Shown piece after piece: positions 6,623-15,297 of a stretch of DNA of 54,489 nucleotides. The DNA is taken from positions 1 through 54,489 of the forward strand of contig CAZFLM010000045.1 of NCBI GenBank assembly GCA_964519955.1. The letters are read 5' to 3'. The DNA comes from CAZFLM01 sp964519955. Its GTDB lineage: Bacteria; Armatimonadota; Chthonomonadetes; Chthonomonadales; CAJBBX01. Both the position numbers and the translations under genes were made by a program. Numbering within the stretch: the first letter of the stretch is position 1; each line of letters begins with the position of its first letter. Under the pieces are notes generated by a model that made no database searches, was not told where the DNA came from, and saw nothing but the letters and a program-made list of their open reading frames with translations.

Positions 6623-8809
6623 ATGCGAATCTCATTGATGGGCCTCTTGGGCCGGCACTCCTCTGAGGAGGCGGCCTCCCCCGAACCGTCGGGCGCGGCA
6701 CGCGTGACGGCACTCCGCCTGCTGACCTGGGCCGGCGTCGTCTCGATCGCGTTTGTTAGCTTCCGCGACACCTCCCCCTGGGCATGGTGCGTTCCGCTCT
6801 GCGTGGCTGCCTACGTCGGGCTGCGCGCGGCGCTCGCCGAGCGGTTGCCGGCCGGCCGCGTTGTGATGGCCGTCGACCTCGCCCTCCCGCTTGTGGGCTC
6901 CACACTCCTCATCTCACTGACGGGCGGGTGGAGCAGCCCATTCGCCGCGCTCTACTTCCTGAACATCGCGGAGGGAGTGGCGGCGAAGGGCGCGGCAGGC
7001 GGCGTTGGCGTGGCGATCGGTGCGGCGGTCCTGGGGCTGGTCCACCTGCGCGCCGGCGTCGGGCTCCAGGCTGCCCTCGCGCTCGGCTTCGCGGCCGGGC
7101 TGCTCGTCCTGTCGGCCCTCCTCCTGCAACTGGCGGGCACGGGGCAGCAGCCGAGCCGCACGATCCTCAAGGAGCGGACGGTCGAGGAACTCGACCGGCA
7201 GCTCCAGGAGCTTGGCGAGCAACATCATCGCCTGCGCGGGACCCATCACGATCTGGCGGCGGCCTTCCGCGAGCAGCGTGAGCGGCTTCAGGAAGTGCAC
7301 GCGGGCCAGGCGATCCTGGCGGCCAGTGTGGACGCGGATGACGAGGCGGCCCTGTACGAGCGCGTCTTGCAGGCGATCGCGCGTGCGCAGGATGCTCGCG
7401 GCGCTGTCCTCTGGTTGGTGGATCCGACCGGCACGATGCTCCGCGTGCGGGCGCATTGGGGGACCGTGGCCCCGGTGGTCGCCGAGTCGCCCATCCCGTG
7501 CTTCACGGGTATGCAGGCGGGAGACGCGCGAAAGGCCTGCGAGGAGCGCCTGCGGCTGTCGGCGCCGGGGAAGCGCGGGCGGCGCGCCGAGGCGCGGGCC
7601 GCGCACGCCGATGTCGCCGAACTGGTGTCCGCGGATCGGCGCGACGTGGCGGGCCTGGCGCTACGCGAGGGAGAGGAACTCATCGGCGTCGTCGCGTTGT
7701 GCGGCGCGGAGGGGGGCGGCTTCACCGACGATCAGGTTGCGAGCCTGAACGAGATGCGGGAGACCGTGGCGCTCGCCCTCCGCAACGTGGCCGAGCGTAC
7801 GCGGCTGCGGCAGGGCGTGCGCGAGGTGGGCTTGCTGCACGATCTGGCGGGCATTGCGCGTGCCGCCGCGGACCTAGACGCTGCCTGCGAGCGGGCGCTG
7901 CACGTGGCGCGTCGCTACATCGCCTTCGAGAATGCCACGCTGTTCCTGCTCGATTCCCGAGCCGGCCGCCTCCTGCCGGCCGCCACCGTCGGGCAGGCCG
8001 TCAACCTCATCGACCATGTCGCGTTCGAGGCCGGCAACGGGCTCTCGGGCTGGGTAGCGCAGAAGCGGAAGGTGCTCGCCATACCGGACGTGCTCGAGGA
8101 GCCGGGTCTGCTCAACGCCGAGTTGATTCCGCCCGATGTACGCTCGTTCGTCGCGGTTCCGCTGATGATCCAGGATCGGGTGCTGGGCGTGCTGAACCTG
8201 AGCCACTCCAACCCGCGCGCGTTCTCGGCGGAGGACACGCGGCTCGCGGCAGCGGTTGCCGGCCAGGTGGCGCTCGCGGTGATCGACGCCGACGCGAAGA
8301 GCCGCGACGAGACGGCGGCCATCGCGGACCCCCTGACCGGGGTCCTCACCCACCGGCACTTCAGGCAGCGGTTCGAGGAGGAGCTTCGGCGCGCGGAAAG
8401 GTACGGCCTATCGGCAGCGCTGCTCTTGCTTGACATCGACCGCATGGAGCAACTGAACCTGCGATTCGGCACGGCGGGAGGCGACCAGTTGCTCGGCCAT
8501 GTTGGGCGATCGGTTCGAGCGAACGTGCGCGCCGCGGACATCGTGGGCCGTGAAGGCGGCGACGAGTTCGCCGTGCTGCTGACGCAGACGTCGTGGGTCG
8601 ATGGGGTGCATACCGCGAAGCGCCTCGGGGAGATGGTCGCCAGCACCGACCTGGTGACACCGGACGGGCGCAGCATGCGGGCCACGGCGTCTGTGGTTGT
8701 CGTAGCCTATCCCGAGGACGGAGCCACCGTCGACGAGATGCTTGCGAGGGCAGGGCAGGCGGTTGCGGACGTGAAGGCGCATGGCGGCAACGACGTCCGG
8801 CGCGCGTAG
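6623..8809 (+). CDS. Membrane-bound GAF-GAF diguanylate cyclase
   Basis: 728 residues. The N-terminal membrane region, about residues 28-170, has five or six hydrophobic helices. A coiled-coil linker follows (about 180-225, rich in Glu/Gln/Arg), then two GAF-like sensory domains (about 230-390 and 400-555) and a C-terminal GGDEF domain starting DPLTGVLTHRHF. The active-site motif is intact (GREGGDEF, GGDEF at 645-649). An RxxD inhibitory site (RAAD, 636-639) lies five residues upstream, so product-inhibited synthesis of cyclic di-GMP from two GTP is expected. ATG 6623 and ATG 6638 are both possible starts and neither has a strong ribosome site. It ends 15 nt before the SLBB export gene, which suggests co-transcription and c-di-GMP control of polysaccharide export. 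Confidence 0.92.
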   Translation: MRISLMGLLGRHSSEEAASPEPSGAARVTALRLLTWAGVVSIAFVSFRDTSPWAWCVPLCVAAYVGLRAALAERLPAGRVVMAVDLALPLVGSTLLISLTGGWSSPFAALYFLNIAEGVAAKGAAGGVGVAIGAAVLGLVHLRAGVGLQAALALGFAAGLLVLSALLLQLAGTGQQPSRTILKERTVEELDRQLQELGEQHHRLRGTHHDLAAAFREQRERLQEVHAGQAILAASVDADDEAALYERVLQAIARAQDARGAVLWLVDPTGTMLRVRAHWGTVAPVVAESPIPCFTGMQAGDARKACEERLRLSAPGKRGRRAEARAAHADVAELVSADRRDVAGLALREGEELIGVVALCGAEGGGFTDDQVASLNEMRETVALALRNVAERTRLRQGVREVGLLHDLAGIARAAADLDAACERALHVARRYIAFENATLFLLDSRAGRLLPAATVGQAVNLIDHVAFEAGNGLSGWVAQKRKVLAIPDVLEEPGLLNAELIPPDVRSFVAVPLMIQDRVLGVLNLSHSNPRAFSAEDTRLAAAVAGQVALAVIDADAKSRDETAAIADPLTGVLTHRHFRQRFEEELRRAERYGLSAALLLLDIDRMEQLNLRFGTAGGDQLLGHVGRSVRANVRAADIVGREGGDEFAVLLTQTSWVDGVHTAKRLGEMVASTDLVTPDGRSMRATASVVVVAYPEDGATVDEMLARAGQAVADVKAHGGNDVRRA

Positions 8810-8824
8810 CAGGGGGTAATCGAT

Positions 8825-11800
8825 ATGACGATGCGATCGTGGCGCCACGTGGCGCTCTTGGCAGTGGGGTTGTCTCTGGCTGTTCAGCTTGGGTGGTCCC
8901 AGGCGGCTGGACCGCTGAGTGGCAGGGCTACACCACCCGCGAAGCCTGCCGCCAACCCGCTCCTGGAGAATGGGCAGCGGCTGACAGACTACACGCGCGC
9001 CGCGGGCGTCTCGGCCCAGCGCGAGCCGCGCTCGGCACGAGGTGAACTCGTACCGTTCGGCTACGCATTCTTCGAGCCGGCCCGCCAGGTCATCACGGCC
9101 CGTTCGGCCTTCCTGCGTCGCCTGTTGGCGCAGGACGTGGCGACCGTCCCGGCTCCGCAGGCCCCGGGCGCGACGATGGAGGCCGCTGCTCCCACCGACA
9201 GCGATCTGGCCCTCGTAGCTGCCCTAACCGACGCTCAGAAGACCGACCTGCGCGACAGACAGCGTGCGGGCACGCTTACCGATGCCGAGAAGGCGCAGTA
9301 CCGCTGGTTCCTGCGTCTGACGGCGCCCGGCGCGGCCGTGCCTCCGGCCCCCAAGGGAGCCGACGAACCGCGAGTGGATGTGCTGGCGGGTTTGACCGAC
9401 GTCGAGAAGGCCGACATCAGGAAGCGGCACCGCGAGCAGAAGCTGAGTGTGGAGGACATCCGCAGGTACGCTCCCATCCTCGCCGACGACGATGTGGCGG
9501 CTCAGGCCGCGCAAGCCGCCCCGGCCGGCGTGACCAACGTGGAGGGCGCCACGCTCCCGGCACTCCAGGGAACCCGCGCTGGGGGATCGGCGCTGCCTGA
9601 CGTGGATGCGTTCCGGCAGATCGCCGATCCGCTGGCAACCATACTCCAGAGGGTGACGCCGTCGGCGCCGGCCGATTACCAGGTGGCCGCCGGCGATGTC
9701 CTGGTGGTGCGCTACTGGAGCCCGACCATGGAACCCGCCGAGTTGCGCCTCGTGGTGGACTCGGGAGGGGCGATCGATCTGCCGACGGTAGGCCGGCTGG
9801 TGCTGCGCGGCCAGACGACGGCGCAGGCCGAGAAGGCGCTCCGCGAGAGGATGCGCGGGTTCTACCGCGATGTGGAGGTGTCGGTCCAGCTCAAGGAGCT
9901 GCGCACGATGCCGGTGGTCGTGAACGGCGAGTCGTTCTTCCCCGGAACGTACCAGGTGCCTGCGGTGGCCACCGCGTTCAACGTGCTGTATGCCACGGGC
10001 GGCCCGACCGAGGACGGAACCCTGCGGCGCATCGAGGTCAGGCGGCATGGTGTCGTTGTCGCTTCGATCGACCTCTACAAGTTCCTCCTCACCGGCGATG
10101 CGGTGGATGACGTGCGCCTCCAGCCTGGCGATGTCCTGTTCATAGCGCCTCGGATGGCTCGTGTGGCGGTCCGCGGCGAGGTGCGTCGCCCCGCGCTGTA
10201 CGAGCTGGCGGACAAGGAGACCCTGGCGGACGCAGTCCGCTACGCCGGTGGCATCAACCCGTCCGGCGTCGCCCAGCATGTGCAGATAGCTACCGTGCAG
10301 CCTGGCGCAACGCGTGTGCTCAAGGAAGTGGACTGGACGAAGCAAGATGCTGGGCGCGAGGCCGTTCTGTATGACGGGGACAGCGTAGAGGTGTTCTCGG
10401 TGCGGACGCAGTTGGCCAACAAGGTCTCGGTTGAGGGGGCTGTGGACCAGCCGGGCGAGTACGCCATCGCAGACAGGATGACGGTTGCCGATCTGGTCGA
10501 GCGCGCCCGCGGCCTGCTGAGCGAGGCGTACACGACACGCGCCGACCTCTACCGCGTGAACCCTGACAACACGCTGGCGCTGGTTCCGGTCGAACTCGAG
10601 AAGGCGCTGCGACGCGATCCGGCAGCCAACGTCGTATTGAGCAGGTGGGACCGGTTGCGCATCTACACCCGCGAGGAGGTGGCGTGGTCCGGACGGCGGG
10701 AGGTGACCGTTCGCGGCGCGGTTCAGCATCCAGGGATCTACACACGGAATGAGAACGCGCGCATCAAGGATGTGCTTCAGTTGGCGGGCGGAACACTGCC
10801 CGATGCCGCTGAGATCGTGGTGCTGCATCGCAGCCCGGACCGTACTTACTCCTACGACTACGCCGACGTCGCCGAGGTGGTGAAGGAGAACCCGGCTCAG
10901 AACCTGCTCGTCCGCGACCAGGATGTACTGGCCATCTATCGGAAGGACGAGACGCGGTTCACGCCCGACCACACGTTCGAGGTGCGCGGCGAGGTGACGG
11001 CCCCCGGCAGTTACCCGCGTGGCCAGGGCATGCGGCTGAGCGATGCTTTGCGGCTTGCCGGTGGCCTGACGCCGAAGGCTGGCACGACGGTGCGGATCGG
11101 GAGCGCGCGCGTCGACTCGGCGAGGGCTGCGGTCGAGGCGACGGTGTCCGCGGCCGGGCTGGAGCCGGTGCCCAACCCGGAGATCAACGACGGCGACATC
11201 ATCGCCATTCAGGGGCGGGGGACGTACCAGGATAAGCCGTGGGTCGTCACGATCACGGGACAGGTCAACAAGCCAGGTCCGGTGATCGTAACGAGCGGGA
11301 GCATGCGGCTGTCGGAGGCGATCCAGGCGGCCGGTGGCATCAAGCCCGAGGCCTACCCGCAGGGCGCGTCGTTCGAGCGGCAGCCCGATCTGCTGGCATC
11401 GGCAGGGCAGCGCCAGATCGCCGCCGTGATCAGCGCGCTGAGCGACCTGCTGAACCAGAGCGAGTACGTGCGGGCCCTGGGCAGAGCCGAGGTCGAGCGG
11501 ATCCGCATGGTGGTGGCGGCCTCCAAGGGCGGGGCGCAGGCGACCATACCCGGCGTTAGCTCGTCGTCGGACAGCGGCGCGGGTACGGTTGCCGCCGCGG
11601 CTGCGTCGGTCCTGCCGAAGGACCGCGAGTTGGTGTCGCCGGCGCGGTCGATGAGCAACGCGGATCTCATGCCAAAGGGGAATGTGGCGGTCGACCTGGC
11701 CGCGGCCCTCCGCAGGCCGAAGGGCGACGACGACATCCAGATGGCGGACGGCGACGTGGTGAACGTGCCGGAGCTGCCCACCACGATTCGCGTGGGCGGA

Positions 11801-12103
11801 GCCGTTATCGACGGACGGGCCGTCGTCTACCGACCCGGTCAGAAGCTCGAATACTACATCGCACGGGCCGGCGGATACGCGGTTGACGCGGCGAAGGACC
11901 GGATCATGGTCATTCGTGTCGGCGGCGGCTTGATGCCGGCGGCCAGGGTGAAGGCTCTGGAGCCGGGCGACCTGATCCTGGTGCCGACGAAGGTGCTGGC
12001 AGAGCGGTTCCAATCGCACTCCAGCGAGATTGAGACGTTCTTCAAGGGGCTGACGACATCCGCCATCGTCTACAAGCTGGCGGAGACCATACTGGGCTTC
12101 TAG
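8825..12103 (+). CDS. Polysaccharide export protein, Wza-type with multiple SLBB domains
   Basis: 1092-residue exported protein. The signal peptide (MTMRSWRHVALLAVGLSLAV then a small-residue cleavage region) is followed by a long Ala/Pro-rich and helical N-terminal region. A polysaccharide export domain begins at about residue 283 (ADYQVAAGDVLVVRYWSP). After it come a series of SLBB beta-grasp units, recognisable as VxVxGEVxxPGxYxLxxxxTLxDAVxxAGG patterns (for example VAVRGEVRRPALYELADKETLADAVRYAGG, VTVRGAVQHPGIY, FEVRGEVTAPGSYPRGQGMRLSDALRLAGG). Roughly six are visible. Wza is about 380 residues, so this is an expanded version like the multi-SLBB proteins of Planctomycetota and Armatimonadota. 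No polymerase, tyrosine kinase or glycosyltransferase genes are adjacent. It follows the diguanylate cyclase by 15 nt. Confidence 0.88.
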   Translation: MTMRSWRHVALLAVGLSLAVQLGWSQAAGPLSGRATPPAKPAANPLLENGQRLTDYTRAAGVSAQREPRSARGELVPFGYAFFEPARQVITARSAFLRRLLAQDVATVPAPQAPGATMEAAAPTDSDLALVAALTDAQKTDLRDRQRAGTLTDAEKAQYRWFLRLTAPGAAVPPAPKGADEPRVDVLAGLTDVEKADIRKRHREQKLSVEDIRRYAPILADDDVAAQAAQAAPAGVTNVEGATLPALQGTRAGGSALPDVDAFRQIADPLATILQRVTPSAPADYQVAAGDVLVVRYWSPTMEPAELRLVVDSGGAIDLPTVGRLVLRGQTTAQAEKALRERMRGFYRDVEVSVQLKELRTMPVVVNGESFFPGTYQVPAVATAFNVLYATGGPTEDGTLRRIEVRRHGVVVASIDLYKFLLTGDAVDDVRLQPGDVLFIAPRMARVAVRGEVRRPALYELADKETLADAVRYAGGINPSGVAQHVQIATVQPGATRVLKEVDWTKQDAGREAVLYDGDSVEVFSVRTQLANKVSVEGAVDQPGEYAIADRMTVADLVERARGLLSEAYTTRADLYRVNPDNTLALVPVELEKALRRDPAANVVLSRWDRLRIYTREEVAWSGRREVTVRGAVQHPGIYTRNENARIKDVLQLAGGTLPDAAEIVVLHRSPDRTYSYDYADVAEVVKENPAQNLLVRDQDVLAIYRKDETRFTPDHTFEVRGEVTAPGSYPRGQGMRLSDALRLAGGLTPKAGTTVRIGSARVDSARAAVEATVSAAGLEPVPNPEINDGDIIAIQGRGTYQDKPWVVTITGQVNKPGPVIVTSGSMRLSEAIQAAGGIKPEAYPQGASFERQPDLLASAGQRQIAAVISALSDLLNQSEYVRALGRAEVERIRMVVAASKGGAQATIPGVSSSSDSGAGTVAAAAASVLPKDRELVSPARSMSNADLMPKGNVAVDLAAALRRPKGDDDIQMADGDVVNVPELPTTIRVGGAVIDGRAVVYRPGQKLEYYIARAGGYAVDAAKDRIMVIRVGGGLMPAARVKALEPGDLILVPTKVLAERFQSHSSEIETFFKGLTTSAIVYKLAETILGF

Positions 12104-12162
12104 GGCGTGCCGACCCCTCTACTGTGTGCGGGCGGCCGCCAGCAGAGAAGGGGATCGCATTG

Positions 12163-12612
12163 ATGGCAGCAGCGGCAAGGTTGACACGCAGGCAGTTCGT
12201 GGGCGCGGCGGTACTGGCGGCCGTGCCGGCGGCGATCGGGCGCGCGGCGGAGGCGCCGCGCCGATGCGTCGCGGCGCGGGGGCGCTGCGATTGGCGCGCC
12301 GACCCGGATGCCGTCACGCTCGTCTCCGCGCTCCGGTACGGCGACCGCGCGGCGCGCGATGGCGCCGTGCGGCGGGCGGTGCTGGTGGGGTCGGCAATGG
12401 TGCCGCCGCTGGGCGAGACACTTGGCGATGACGACCGGACTGTGGCGCGGGCCGCTCGGCTGGCGCTGCAGCGAGTGGTGCGCCATTGCGCGCGGCCGGG
12501 TGCAGGCGCCGAGGCGGCCGCGTGTGCGCGGCAGTTGCGCGTCCTGAGGAGCCGCGGAGCGGATGTCGGCCTGCTGCTCGCGCTGGCGGAAGGCGCGGCG
12601 CGCGCAGCGTAG
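12163..12612 (+). CDS. Small Tat-exported helical-repeat protein, function unknown
   Basis: 149 residues. The twin-arginine signal LTRRQFVGAAVLAAVPAA points to folded export by Tat. The mature part (about 110 residues) is Ala/Arg-rich and helical. The segment around RDGAVRRAVLVGSAMVPPLGETLGDDDRTVARAARLALQRVV resembles a HEAT-type repeat pair. Four cysteines are spread through it. The start is ATG 12163; a TTG directly before it is in frame and better spaced from AAGGGG (12148-12153), so the start is uncertain by one codon. It lies 59 nt after the SLBB export gene and may belong to the same operon. No function is recognised. Confidence 0.65.
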   Translation: MAAAARLTRRQFVGAAVLAAVPAAIGRAAEAPRRCVAARGRCDWRADPDAVTLVSALRYGDRAARDGAVRRAVLVGSAMVPPLGETLGDDDRTVARAARLALQRVVRHCARPGAGAEAAACARQLRVLRSRGADVGLLLALAEGAARAA

Positions 12613-12675
12613 GTTCGGTTGGGCAGGCGCCGGCGCTCGGTCGTGTGCCCGCAGCGGGCACCGGTTCGCGAAGAG

Positions 12676-12719
12676 GGCCGGCGGGAGGTCCTGGCGCCTG
12701 TCCAGTCGTCCCGCCGGCC
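12676..12719. other. Long hairpin upstream of the PqaA-like gene
   Basis: Perfect 11-bp stem GGCCGGCGGGA (12676-12686) / TCCCGCCGGCC (12709-12719). The 22-nt loop can pair again (CTGG / CCAG). It lies in the 209-nt gap after the Tat protein gene. It may terminate the SLBB operon or structure the leader of the next gene. There is no T-tract. Confidence 0.5.
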
Positions 12720-12821
12720 GCTCGGCGGTGCGGAGGACAAGCGGCCAGTCGTACGGAAGATAGGCGAAGCCCGCCGGCTTGCTCGGGGGGCAGCCCACCA
12801 CACCCGACTCGGGAGGGGAAT

Positions 12822-14117
12822 ATGCGTTCTCGCTCGCTCCGGATGCTGCTCGCACTCACGCTCGTCGCCCTCGCCAGCCTGCCGTCCCGCGCCGACCTCA
12901 AGGCCTACCTCGCCAAGCCCGAGCCCAAGTTCACGTGGCAGAAGACCGGCGAGCGCCAGGCGCCCGGCGGCACCGTCCACGAGCTGCACTTCGTGTCGCA
13001 GGAGTGGCAGGGCATCGTCTGGGAGCACAACCTCCGCATCTACGTGCCCGAGAAGATCGACATGCCCGGCATCTGCGCGCTGATGAACACCGGCGGCAGC
13101 GGCGGCGCGGGCGACGATGCCCTGGGGCTCACGGTCGCCCAGGCCAGCGGCTGCATCTTCGCGATCGTCCACAACAATCCGAAGCAGCCGCTGTACGGTG
13201 GCCTCGTCGAGGACGCCCTCATCGTCTACACGTGGAAGAAGTTCCTCGAGACCCGCGACGAGAGTTGGCCTCTGCACTTCCCGATGGCCAAGGCTGTCAT
13301 CAAGGGTATGGACGTCGTCCAGGCCTACGCCGCGCAGGCGAAGTGGGCCCCGATCAAGAGCTTCGTGGTGACCGGAGCGTCCAAGCGCGGGTGGACGACC
13401 TGGCTCGTGGGCGCAAGCGGCGACAAGCGCGTCATCGCCATCGCCCCGATGGTCATCGACACGCTGAACCTGAAGAAGCAGCTTCCGCACATGCTGGAAA
13501 TGTACGCCGGCTCGCCCAGCGAGGAGATCGACGACTACACGAAGGCCGGCATCCTGCCCATGCTCCAGGCGCCCGAGGCGCAGCGCCTGCTGGAGCTGGA
13601 GGACCCGTACTCGTATCGCGACGTGCTCACGCTGCCGAAGCTGCTGATCAACGGGACGAACGACCGCTACTGGGCGCAGGATGCCCTGAACATCTACTGG
13701 GACGACCTGAAGGGCCCCAAGTGGGTCCTCTACACTCCGAACAGCGGCCATGGGCTGGAGGATCGCGCGCGCGTCTTCGCCACGCTCTCCGCGTTCATCC
13801 GCAAGACCGGCACCAAGGCCAAGTGGCCCCAGATGAAGTGGAACTACGAGACGGCCGGCGACACGACCAACCTCACCATCGCCAGCGACGTCAAGCCAGT
13901 CTCGGCCCGCTTGTTCCGCGCGGCGTCCGCCTCCAAGGACTTCCGCGACTCGAAGTGGACCTCCGAGCCCATGGCAGCGGCGGCCGGCGGGTTCGCGGGC
14001 AGCATCCAGAAGCCCTCATCCGGCAACATGGCCATCTTCGGCGAGGCGACCTACGAGATCGGTGGCAAGCAGTTCACCCTCTCGACGCAGATCCGCATTC
14101 TGGAGTCCGCCAAGTGA
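12822..14117 (+). CDS. Secreted PhoPQ-activated pathogenicity-related (PqaA) family alpha/beta hydrolase
   Basis: 431 residues with a Sec signal peptide (about 1-24, RMLLALTLVALASLPSRA). The PqaA-type fold (PF10142) shows a plausible Ser-Asp-His triad: S187 in VVTGASKRGWTTW, D281 in INGTNDRYW and H310 in PNSGHG. The family is a secreted alpha/beta hydrolase of unsettled substrate; some annotations link it to virulence in enterics, which cannot be transferred here. The C-terminal 100 residues look like a small beta domain. The start ATG 12822 follows GGAGG at 12812-12816. The stop overlaps the start of the barrel protein gene by 4 nt (GTGA), so translation is coupled. Confidence 0.82.
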   Translation: MRSRSLRMLLALTLVALASLPSRADLKAYLAKPEPKFTWQKTGERQAPGGTVHELHFVSQEWQGIVWEHNLRIYVPEKIDMPGICALMNTGGSGGAGDDALGLTVAQASGCIFAIVHNNPKQPLYGGLVEDALIVYTWKKFLETRDESWPLHFPMAKAVIKGMDVVQAYAAQAKWAPIKSFVVTGASKRGWTTWLVGASGDKRVIAIAPMVIDTLNLKKQLPHMLEMYAGSPSEEIDDYTKAGILPMLQAPEAQRLLELEDPYSYRDVLTLPKLLINGTNDRYWAQDALNIYWDDLKGPKWVLYTPNSGHGLEDRARVFATLSAFIRKTGTKAKWPQMKWNYETAGDTTNLTIASDVKPVSARLFRAASASKDFRDSKWTSEPMAAAAGGFAGSIQKPSSGNMAIFGEATYEIGGKQFTLSTQIRILESAK

Positions 14118-15232
14118 CCGTGAAGCCGGCCTCCGTTCTGGCGGCAGCCGCCGTACTCAGTCTGGCTGGGGGGCAAGCTACGGCAGCCCCCCAGCCCCCA
14201 ATTCTGGGGGAGCGGCCGGCGCCAGGCGGGGGGCGCTCCGCGGAGACCTTCGCCGACAACCCGCTGTACGGGCAGGCGCACGGGCCGCTCGCCATCCGCG
14301 ACGGGCGCAGCTACAACCTGATCTTCCTGCAGTTCAACCCCGAGGCGCCCGACGCCACTCCCGCCCGCAAGACCGCCTACGACCTACACCTCGACCTGCA
14401 CAGCATCCGGCTGGCCACCGCCGCCAACGTGCGGCCCATCGTCACCGAGATCCATGAGGTGCAGCGCCTCAACTTCACCACGCGCTGGGGGCTTCAAGGT
14501 GGGCGCGAGCTGGCGCTGGGCGTGCCCATCGTCTACCGCAACGGCGGCATCATGCCCGGGATCATCGACGCGTGGCACCGCATCTGGGGCATGACCGGCA
14601 ACGCGGACGCGCCCGACAACCGCAGCCGCTATCCGAACTACGTCAGCATCTTCCGCCTGACCGACGCGGCCGGCAACACGATCGTGAACCAGGGCAACGC
14701 GTTCGGCATCGGCGACGTGTCGCTCTTCCTCAAGCAGCGCCTCTCCCGCGAAGGCAGCCGCACCGCTCTGGCCGCGCGCCTCGGCCTGAAGCTGCCGACC
14801 GGCAACGCGATGCAGATACTCGGCAGCGGGGCGCCCGACCTCGGCGCTACGCTGGACGCGCGCTTCGCCCTGGGCCGCGAGGTCTACGCCTATGCCGGCC
14901 TCGGCGAGGTCTGGATGCTGCCCGCCACCAAGCTGCCCACCGCGCGCCGCCTGATGACGCAATACTCGGCCGGCATCGAGTACGCCCCCAACGCGCGCGA
15001 CAGCTTCTACCTGCAGCTCGACGGCAGCAGCCTCCCCGTCCGCACGGGCAACGCCTTCCTCGACGGCGACCAGACTGCGCTCAGCTTCGGCTACAAGCGC
15101 GTCCTGGACCGCCACCTCCTCCTCAGCGCCTCGTTCTCCGAGAACGGCGACTACACCGGCTACATGACCCCGCTCCTCGGCAACATCGGCCCCGACTTCA
15201 GCGTCGGCTTCGGCCTGGAGTGGAAACCGTAG
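14114..15232 (+). CDS. Outer-membrane beta-barrel protein, DUF3187-like
   Basis: 372 residues from the GTG at 14114, which overlaps the previous stop as GTGA (a second GTG lies 6 nt later). A signal peptide is visible (VLAAAAVLSLAGGQATAAP). The mature part alternates hydrophobic and polar residues as in an outer-membrane barrel: NPLYGQAHGPLAIRDGRSYNLIFLQF, GLKLPTGNAMQILGSGAPDLGATLDARF, YSAGIEYAPNARDSFYLQLDGSS, ending in FSVGFGLEWKP. The terminal aromatic/Pro strand fits BAM insertion. The overall pattern resembles DUF3187. Coupling to a secreted hydrolase suggests a substrate-handling or export pair, but no substrate is known. DUF assignment is from memory. Confidence 0.62.
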   Translation: MTVKPASVLAAAAVLSLAGGQATAAPQPPILGERPAPGGGRSAETFADNPLYGQAHGPLAIRDGRSYNLIFLQFNPEAPDATPARKTAYDLHLDLHSIRLATAANVRPIVTEIHEVQRLNFTTRWGLQGGRELALGVPIVYRNGGIMPGIIDAWHRIWGMTGNADAPDNRSRYPNYVSIFRLTDAAGNTIVNQGNAFGIGDVSLFLKQRLSREGSRTALAARLGLKLPTGNAMQILGSGAPDLGATLDARFALGREVYAYAGLGEVWMLPATKLPTARRLMTQYSAGIEYAPNARDSFYLQLDGSSLPVRTGNAFLDGDQTALSFGYKRVLDRHLLLSASFSENGDYTGYMTPLLGNIGPDFSVGFGLEWKP

Positions 15233-15242
15233 GCGTGAAGAA

Positions 15243-15272
15243 GGGCCGGCCCGATGGTGATCGGACCGGCCC
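15243..15272. terminator. GGCCGG-stem hairpin between convergent genes
   Basis: Stem GGGCCGG-C-CCGAT / ATCGG-A-CCGGCCC, 12 pairs with one internal mismatch and loop GGTG. It lies 10 nt past the barrel gene stop and 25 nt past the end of the convergent secreted gene, so it probably terminates both. It is the first of three related hairpins, each following one of the three paralogous secreted genes. Confidence 0.65.
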
Positions 15273-15297
15273 CCGAACTGCAGCCTGCAACGAGCCT

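Noticed and set aside
9224..12019. Minus-strand ORF of 931 codons opposite the SLBB gene
   Set aside because: Antisense shadow rich in Arg/His/Leu. The plus strand has repeated SLBB motifs and a signal peptide.
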